Assembly (NCBI GenBank): GCA_049509675.1
Contig: JBEKZQ010000674.1
Coordinates: 1-11,148, forward strand
Reading direction: 5' to 3'
DNA: 11,148 bases
Source: JBEKZQ01 sp049509675
GTDB taxonomy: Bacteria > Planctomycetota > Planctomycetia > Pirellulales > Thermoguttaceae
In this document: positions 9,201 to 11,148 of the stretch, one piece after another
Layout: each line of letters starts with the position of its first letter
How positions within the stretch are numbered: the stretch's first letter is position 1
Translations under genes and position numbers: made by a program
The notes under the pieces: generated by a model
Database searches by the model: none
What the model saw: the letters and a program-made list of their open reading frames with translations, nothing else
What the model was told of the DNA's origin: nothing

Positions 9201-11148
9201 TCGGCACGGCCGTTGACGAAGTGCATGGCGATGGATGGCGTGAAATCGGCGAGGGCACGGAAGTCGGTCGTATACGCCTGGCCCAGGGGTACGCCCTGGA
9301 GGCTGTCGACGGCACTGCCGATCGTCAGGACGTAATGGTCGGCGCCCGGCGCGTCGAAGGTCAGCACGGCAGTGCGGCTGGCGGCGTCGTAGGCAACGCC
9401 GCTGACGGTGATTGGCCCCTGCTGGTCGCCGGTCAGGGTGTAGTTGGCCGGGTTCAGCACCGAGTTCGCGTCGGTGGCGTTGTCGGCCAGCATGTCCTCG
9501 TCGAACGTCACGCTGATGCTGCCCAGCGGCAGGGCCAGCAGCGCCTTGGGCGCGGGGTTGGTCGAGGCGACGTGCGGCGCGCGGATCGGGTTGAGCGAGT
9601 CCACCTGGTACGACTGGCTGAGCAAGACCCGGCCGTCCGCCGTCGTCGCGATCTCGTCGCCGCGGGTGCCGCCGGTGGCCACGGCGATCTGCTGGAGGGT
9701 TGCCAGGTCGACCATCGTCAGGTCGGTGCCCGCGCTGTCGTCGGCGGCCTGGTCGTGCGACACGAACAGCAGTCCGTCCAGCAGGCTGCCCGGCACGCCG
9801 AAGGCGATGGAATCGACGTTGGTGGCGAACTGGAGCATGACCTGCGGCGCGGTGTTCGCGCTGCTGAAGCGCACCACGTCGTTGGCATTGTGCGGCCAGG
9901 CGGCCGCCCACAACGAGCCATCCGGCGCCAGCGCCAGGCTTCCCACGCGCAGGTCGCTATAGTGGCTGAACGTTTGCTTGAGCGGGTCGAAGACCTCAAT
10001 GCCCTTGTCGGAGGAGACGTAAATCAACCCGGTGCTCGGATCGATGGCCAGGCTCTGTGTCAGGCCGTCGCCGAATTGGGCCAAGACGGCGCCCGTGGTC
10101 GCGCTGAGCTCCAGGAGCGGCCCGCCGCCGGTGGCCGCCCAGACGTTGCCCGCGGCGTCCAGCGCCATGTCATAGATGGGAAACGGTTCTGTCGCCAGCG
10201 GCGTGCCTGCCTGGCCGCCCGCGCGGGGGAACGAGAACAACTGGTTGCGGTCCGGGCCGCCGCTGACCAGCACCGAGCCGCCGGGGAGCGGCAGGATGGC
10301 CATCGGCCCGATGCCCGCCTCGCTCTGGCCGATGCCGGTGGCAAACGCCTGCGCGGCAAACGGCTGGAGCACGTTCTGGAACTCGGACGGGTTGCTGGAC
10401 GGCGCCGGCGCCGGAACGCCCTGCTCCGCCTGGACGAACAGCGGGTTGGTGGACGGCTGTGGGCTGGGCTGGGCGGGCGTCCCCAGTCCGGCCGACGTGG
10501 CCGGCACGGTCGGCAGACTGCCGAGGTCGACTCCCGAATCATCGGAGGGCAGGGACTGGCTGGCTGGCGGCTGCTCGTGGTTGCCGGCGTTGTCGGTGGC
10601 CAGCGCCAGGAACTGGTAGGTGTGTCCCGCCTGGCCGTTGTAGATCGCCTGGGTCTCGGTCGTCTGGTCGAGCCAGATTTGGTAATCGCCGCCGTCCTCC
10701 GCGACGTAAACCGTCACTCCCTTGACGCCCGAGCCGCCCGGGTCGTCCACGGCGTTCCAGCGCACCTGGTAGTCCGAGCTTCCCTGGGAAACCGGGCTCA
10801 CGGTGAGCGTCGTGGTGGGGGCCGCGCCGTCGATCGTCTGGGTAATGTTCGGAGTGTCCTCCGGAGGGGCCGTGTTGAACAGCACCCGCGCCTGGGCACT
10901 GATCGCGGTCCCGGTGGCCAGGCCCGCTTTGGGCTGGATGGTGTACGTCACGAAGCCCTCGCCCGCCCCGCTGGCGTCGTCCGGCAGCAGCAGCCCCTTG
11001 GTCGGATCCTGGATCACCTCGCCGGTAGCCGGGTCGATGGCCTGCAGATCGTAACTCAAGGTGTTGCTGTTCAGGTCGATGCCCGCCGAAACGCGCAGGA
11101 TGAACCCCTTGGTCTGCGTGAAGTCGAAATCGCCCTGGAACGAGCCCA
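1..11148 (-). CDS. Giant multidomain surface/secreted protein (Ig-like repeats, RHS-like module, dockerin, propellers, subtilase); partial at both ends
   Basis: Reading the complement from 11146 down to 2 gives 3,715 codons without a stop, and recognisable protein domains appear in this one frame from end to end. The N-terminus lies beyond 11148 and the C-terminus beyond 1, so signal peptide, start site and anchoring sequence cannot be judged. The product is almost all beta-structure, rich in Gly, Ala, Thr, Asp, Asn and Val. It has two cysteines only (codons 1774-1772 and 1258-1256) and no clear membrane helix. Repeats, propellers, dockerin and RHS-like parts are typical of secreted or surface-bound proteins; a subtilisin-family protease starts at the low-coordinate end. 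Codon use changes near 3300-2950. I do not recognise a named gene. Adhesion or substrate binding coupled to proteolysis is inference. The frame and the protein class are near certain; the function is not. Confidence 0.95.
266..634 (-). other. Pre-protease segment, possible propeptide region
   Basis: Residues 3505-3627. It has YVYRGEGGTDKLDLTQLSDN, SIVSQAIYHGTAFDYIRLAD, GREIYFQGVEELVL and FFGNNKVLWL. It lies where the propeptide of a subtilase would be, but it does not look like the usual I9 inhibitor domain. The 'GG.DKLDL' and 'IYF.GVEEL' strings have a faint likeness to glycine-aspartate repeat proteins; this is weak. It could be an activation or folding segment. Confidence 0.35.
635..925 (-). 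other. Ig-like domain before the protease
   Basis: Residues 3408-3504. It includes LSISYDFRGVAGTVTSVAVQ, LTPRLGGATVTLGNYTSTP and ATFSAGNYFVQAVATLSDG then SSTNQPLTVLAV. The closing 'G.Y...A...L.DG...S.....LTV' is that of bacterial Ig-like domains. It sits just before the protease region. Confidence 0.5.
926..1237 (-). other. Unassigned segment between the second propeller and the Ig-like domain
   Basis: Residues 3304-3407. It contains QPYLLTQDGIDDLVNGVYVP, then YTVAQHQPELAIDAQAAYAD and GSFGFQVYNQSHAPVALGGG, then GYPLSVVDASGDD. The 'F.V.N.......G' part could be the first strand pair of a beta-sandwich. I do not recognise a family. Confidence 0.35.
1238..2440 (-). other. Second beta-propeller (YVTN-like)
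   Basis: Residues 2903-3303. Blades include GLYGFSTEPGKNAVAVLDN, EYLAVTPDHSRVYVTTAQG, NIVILDALTFQEIS, QIAIDDAGQYAYVTDLSN, IYVLDINPYSKSYN, GLAINSDDTRLFAAAP, YAFVTGFNIPD and LAISADGTYLYADF. 'A..D...Y.YV......I.V.D' is the YVTN/40-bp-like repeat of surface-layer propellers. At about 401 residues there is room for seven blades with insertions. The only two cysteines in the visible frame, at codons 1774-1772 and 1258-1256, both fall in this domain. It is more lysine-rich and more A/T at third positions than the first propeller. Confidence 0.75.
2489..2803 (-). other. IPT/TIG-like domain
   Basis: Residues 2782-2886. It starts PKITSFNLDLSLN, has APVLHIMGVNLSDPNDSAPV, VQVEFRVGDPD, and ends EITLTLPNTFALGTALISVV. 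'P.I.........L.I.G.NL.......V.F.............I...LP.....G.....V' is an IPT/TIG pattern. An unusual Ser run, SSSS, is encoded by repeated AGC. Role: binding or spacer domain before the second propeller. Confidence 0.6.
2804..3157 (-). other. Linker segment at the change in codon use
   Basis: Residues 2664-2781. It begins VLDGVAVTGNVTFANGTPED, which resembles a carboxypeptidase-regulatory-like strand pair, then runs through PETSPPAILRRPSLTPAD and a hydrophobic patch IFTAIGAIFYTLGSFDIHL, to VQGLPTGTTVTVDLTAAG. The hydrophobic patch is 19 residues but contains small and polar residues and is not a convincing membrane helix. The first TTA codon of the gene portion shown (2950-2948) lies here. No start codon with a signal peptide is visible, so I see no hidden gene boundary. 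Confidence 0.5.
3158..3571 (-). other. ZU5-like beta domain
   Basis: Residues 2526-2663. The pattern is GGVVQGSDGSLVMVAPGSV, then TPMSITPSTEASVP, FAGAFQLDLG, NPVQLVVPAPAGTTPGSEF, PAWIESEAGQVESDGFVHTT and SSGFYVYGS. 'G..V...DGSL...PGSV.......I.P........F.L......NPV.L..P.P.G...G.....Y........W......V..DG......' resembles ZU5-type domains that go with IPT domains in bacterial surface proteins. Its role is probably structural. A-T-ending codons become more frequent in its second half. Confidence 0.6.
3572..3862 (-). other. BIG2-like bacterial Ig domain (second, extended N-terminal part)
   Basis: Residues 2429-2525. It ends with TVYYVSNPNIVQVDANGMVT, AGDVGTATITVING and VVPVTVVNPA, which match the second half of a BIG2 fold. 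The first part, YPTDSLQEELYASGIE, is longer and less typical. It forms a tandem with the domain before it. Confidence 0.8.
3863..4123 (-). other. BIG2-like bacterial Ig domain (first)
   Basis: Residues 2342-2428. The BIG2 pattern is clear: FTDETGVVLPASYVIWQSTN, then PAVMSVTANGTVTAIVGGTT and VIVVSAQG. 'W.S.N..V..V...G.V.A...G...I.V' is diagnostic of the family, which includes invasin and intimin-like adhesins and many surface proteins. Its role is structural or adhesive. Confidence 0.85.
4127..4399 (-). other. Cadherin-like / Ig-like tandem domain (VCBS-type)
   Basis: Residues 2250-2340. It begins NLPPVVTAGQAL, has ATDPEGDPIYFRVI, then GTATLGTDGHTVTFVPAAGY and GPASFQYAADDGYSSSSPAT. 'DPEGD...F.......G........TF.P..GY.G..SF.Y.A.DG...S...V.I.V' is the cadherin-like form seen in bacterial adhesins. 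The acidic strand may bind calcium. Confidence 0.85.
4406..4576 (-). other. Type I dockerin domain
   Basis: Residues 2191-2247, 57 residues, the normal size for the family. It has two calcium loops: DVNGDGTVDGND and DANRDGVVGASD. Each fits D-x-N-x-D-G-x-x-x-x-x-D, and each is followed by a helix-like segment (GQLLMNALG and MQLLASDLGF). In cellulosomes dockerins bind cohesins. In planctomycetes and other bacteria without cellulosomes they occur in large secreted proteins and their partners are mostly unknown. Its position in the middle of the chain, and not at an end, is notable. Confidence 0.9.
4577..5047 (-). other. Beta region between the RHS module and the dockerin
   Basis: Residues 2034-2190. 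It starts with SSRYGYSASQPHLLTLAVSP, still RHS-like in flavour, and continues with LTADLGGSGQFLLNMQNG, GGTDRYAFSFRSS and GAYTLQLFVAGDV. The final strand joins straight into the dockerin. It is probably a beta-sandwich of carbohydrate-binding shape, but I do not recognise a named family. Confidence 0.45.
5048..5734 (-). other. Truncated RHS/YD module
   Basis: Residues 1805-2033. The RHS-like start reads ETDLTVQLDGATFNLTRQYD and then SGSLGYGWSLAGLD. LYLTLPDGSRAGFTFSP and YNPASGLFSGPDYTLTGPDG follow. One recognisable YD-type repeat pair is at 5164-5048: FVHDASGRLTNVMAPDG then YVYDAAGNLVSA. Full RHS proteins carry many YD repeats forming a closed shell and a variable C-terminal toxin or a DPLG-type core end. 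Neither is seen here; the sequence passes into a dockerin region. The module therefore looks like a short, fixed RHS-derived part, not a toxin-delivery cage. No DPxG cleavage motif is visible. Confidence 0.75.
5735..6043 (-). other. RHS-associated beta domain preceding the RHS-like module
   Basis: Residues 1702-1804. It includes LTSITGSVRSTNLDSWLLD, TTLAKGNAPVASGVLATFD and ENGFYQLRLTATDISG, ending in a KPSQ run. The sequence pattern 'I.G.V....L..W.L.........LA.G...V..G.L..FDP....NG.Y.LRL.A.D..G' regularly comes before the RHS 'DL.V...G....L.R.YDS' segment in long bacterial RHS proteins, and here it is directly followed by that segment. The assignment is by pattern. Confidence 0.65.
6044..6319 (-). 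other. Further Ig-like domain after the repeat array
   Basis: Residues 1610-1701. It opens NPVPPQVFVELTPSYPVASG and includes VLVHAIASS, GRATFTPQAPGEIAITATA and TDADGMVGEFDTVLKVLD. The last part, 'PG...I...A.DADG..G......V.V.D', is typical of Ig-like or PKD-related domains. It links the repeat rod to the RHS-like module. Confidence 0.6.
7439..7741 (-). repeat. Repeat 5 of the Ig-like array with duplicated DNGDGNG acidic loops
   Basis: Residues 1136-1236. It starts NRPPVVAPIANQT and carries ATDPDGDPL. It has two copies of DNGDGNG, one in place of the D-x-x-TG turn and one after the ITVTATD strand. The WTP box is replaced by TFAP. The acidic Asp/Asn/Gly loops resemble calcium-binding loops of DxDxDG type. 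The two copies are encoded by an identical 21-base stretch (7494-7514 and 7578-7598). Confidence 0.7.
7494..7598 (-). repeat. Perfect 21-base direct repeat, copies 7494-7514 and 7578-7598
   Basis: On the plus strand both copies read CCGTTGCCGTCGCCGTTGTC plus one C. They are 84 bases apart, an exact 28 codons, and both encode DNGDGNG in the gene frame. The identity includes third positions, so it probably reflects a local duplication or conversion, though the motif's high-GC codons limit the choice. Confidence 0.8.
7742..8092 (-). repeat. Repeat 4 of the Ig-like array, enlarged by an insertion
   Basis: Residues 1019-1135. It is 117 residues, about 26 longer than the typical unit. The extra stretch follows the AFDPNNPG acidic strand and includes PPDRLADGTLTPLEG before returning to the fold at TVTYTVSGLPADATFD. 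The usual WTP box is DWET here. A second acidic loop, NDGDGTG, sits near the end. The inserted loop could be a ligand-binding or calcium-binding excursion; that is inference. Confidence 0.7.
8912..9256 (-). other. Beta-rich module of unknown family
   Basis: Residues 631-745. It contains TYLYDVTLTNNTGYDLLTPV, then LSLDSLKPGNARLLDS, then GSWWIDVSSLF and APLTVTFYDPSG. The 'Y..D.TLTN......PV' pattern and the later 'L.V.F..P' strand suggest an immunoglobulin-like or DUF11-like beta-sandwich that prepares the chain for the repeat array that follows directly. I do not recognise a named family. Confidence 0.5.
9257..9580 (-). other. SbsA-type bacterial Ig-like domain
   Basis: Residues 523-630. Signature elements are LGSISVTFDEDML, then NPANYTLTGD, then ASRTAVLTFD, then DHYVLTIGSAVDS and a closing TTDFRA. 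'I.VTF.E.M......N..NY.L.......V..V.YD......L.F......Y.LTI...V.D..G..L....T..F' is the pattern of the SbsA-like Ig fold (Pfam Big_5 type), common in S-layer and surface proteins. Its role is structural. Confidence 0.75.
9581..10393 (-). other. First beta-propeller (NHL/SGL-like blades)
   Basis: Residues 252-522. Repeated blade-like units of about 40-50 residues are visible: MAILPLPGGSVLVSGG, MALDAAGNVWAATGGG, LAIDPSTGLIYVSSDKG, LALAPDGSLWAAAW, IAFGVPG...GLLFVSHD and IATTADGRVLLSQ. The pattern 'hydrophobic-A-x-D/A-x-x-G-x-hydrophobic-W/Y-hydrophobic' is that of NHL or gluconolactonase-like propellers. Six blades can be picked out. Such domains bind proteins or glycans, or serve as rigid scaffolds. 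There is no sign of an enzyme active site that I can defend. It differs in sequence and codon use from the second propeller at 2440-1238. Confidence 0.75.
10394..10552 (-). other. Pro/Ser/Gln-rich interdomain linker
   Basis: Residues 199-251. It includes stretches such as TPAQPSPQPSTNP and VPAPAPSSNP, rich in Pro, Ser, Ala and Gln and without regular beta spacing. This looks like a flexible linker between the fibronectin-like domain and the first propeller. No function beyond spacing can be supported. Confidence 0.7.
10553..10819 (-). other. Fibronectin type III-like domain
   Basis: Residues 110-198. The segment opens with PTTTLTVSPVS and contains YQVRWNAVDDPGGSGV, then VTVYVAEDGG, then HTYQFLALATDNAGN. 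The core Trp, the D-x-G-SG-V turn, the Y/F-V-Y strand and the closing 'TYQF.A.A.D.AGN' strand follow the pattern of bacterial fibronectin-III-like domains that sit between enzymatic or adhesive modules. It probably acts as a spacer or a binding domain. It is followed by a disordered linker. Confidence 0.65.
10820..11146 (-). other. Beta module resembling bacterial surface-protein conserved repeat (partial)
   Basis: Residues 1-109 of the visible frame. The segment ends with GEGFVTYTIQPKAG followed by GTAISAQARVLFNTAPP, and then a T-N-I/T-Q-T-I-D-type close. The pattern 'G.V.Y.I.PK.GL..GT.I...A.V.FN...P..T' recurs in large bacterial surface proteins as a beta-sandwich that precedes Ig or fibronectin domains. 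The beginning of the domain is outside the window. Its role is presumably structural. The domain assignment rests on this pattern only. Confidence 0.55.

Noticed and set aside
8010..9911. Minus-strand frames 8010-8528 and 8967-9911
   Set aside because: They are in other minus frames than the main gene, give Arg/Pro/Ala-rich translations, and overlap Ig-like repeats and the first propeller, which are clear in the main frame.
10060..10619. Minus frame 10060-10542 and plus frame 10176-10619
   Set aside because: Both overlap the start of the first propeller and the preceding linker in the main frame; their translations are compositionally biased and without domains.

Overview
The window lies wholly inside one gene. 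On the minus strand a single reading frame runs from 11146 down to 2 with no stop codon: 3,715 complete codons, open at both ends. No start codon with a ribosome-binding site, stop codon, promoter, terminator, RNA gene, insertion sequence or intergenic gap is visible. Both ends of the gene lie outside the window. Residue numbers below count from the first complete codon (11146-11144 = residue 1).

The product is a giant multidomain protein of secreted or cell-surface type, made almost entirely of beta-rich modules. In N-to-C order (high to low coordinates): a cell-surface repeat-like module and a fibronectin-III-like domain (11146-10553); a Pro/Ser/Gln-rich linker; a first beta-propeller (10393-9581); an SbsA-type Ig-like domain and another beta module (9580-8912); nine tandem putative-Ig / cadherin-like repeats (8911-6320); a further Ig-like domain (6319-6044); a truncated RHS/YD module (6043-5048); a beta region ending in a type I dockerin (5047-4406); a cadherin-like domain, two BIG2-like domains and a ZU5-like domain (4399-3158); an IPT/TIG-like domain (2803-2489); a second, YVTN-like propeller (2440-1238); an Ig-like domain (925-635); and the first part of a subtilisin-family (S8) protease with its catalytic Asp and His (265-2). 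The S8 catalytic Ser would lie beyond position 1.

The high GC content, the giant frame, and the set of putative-Ig repeats, an RHS-like module with the 'R-YDS...GYGW' signature, and a dockerin fit large surface proteins of Planctomycetota or related environmental bacteria. That assignment is inference from architecture, not a database match. There are only two cysteines in 3,715 residues, and no transmembrane helix is evident in this part.

The gene looks composite. From about 11148 to 3000 the codons almost always end in G or C, and I found a single TTA/CTA/TCA codon. From about 2950 to 1 there are at least seven TTA or CTA codons and many more A/T-ending codons. The shift comes just before the IPT/propeller/protease half, suggesting that a protease-bearing block was joined to an older RHS-dockerin block. 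The biology is probably adhesion or matrix binding by the repeats and propellers, with a protease that could act on external substrates or on the giant protein itself.
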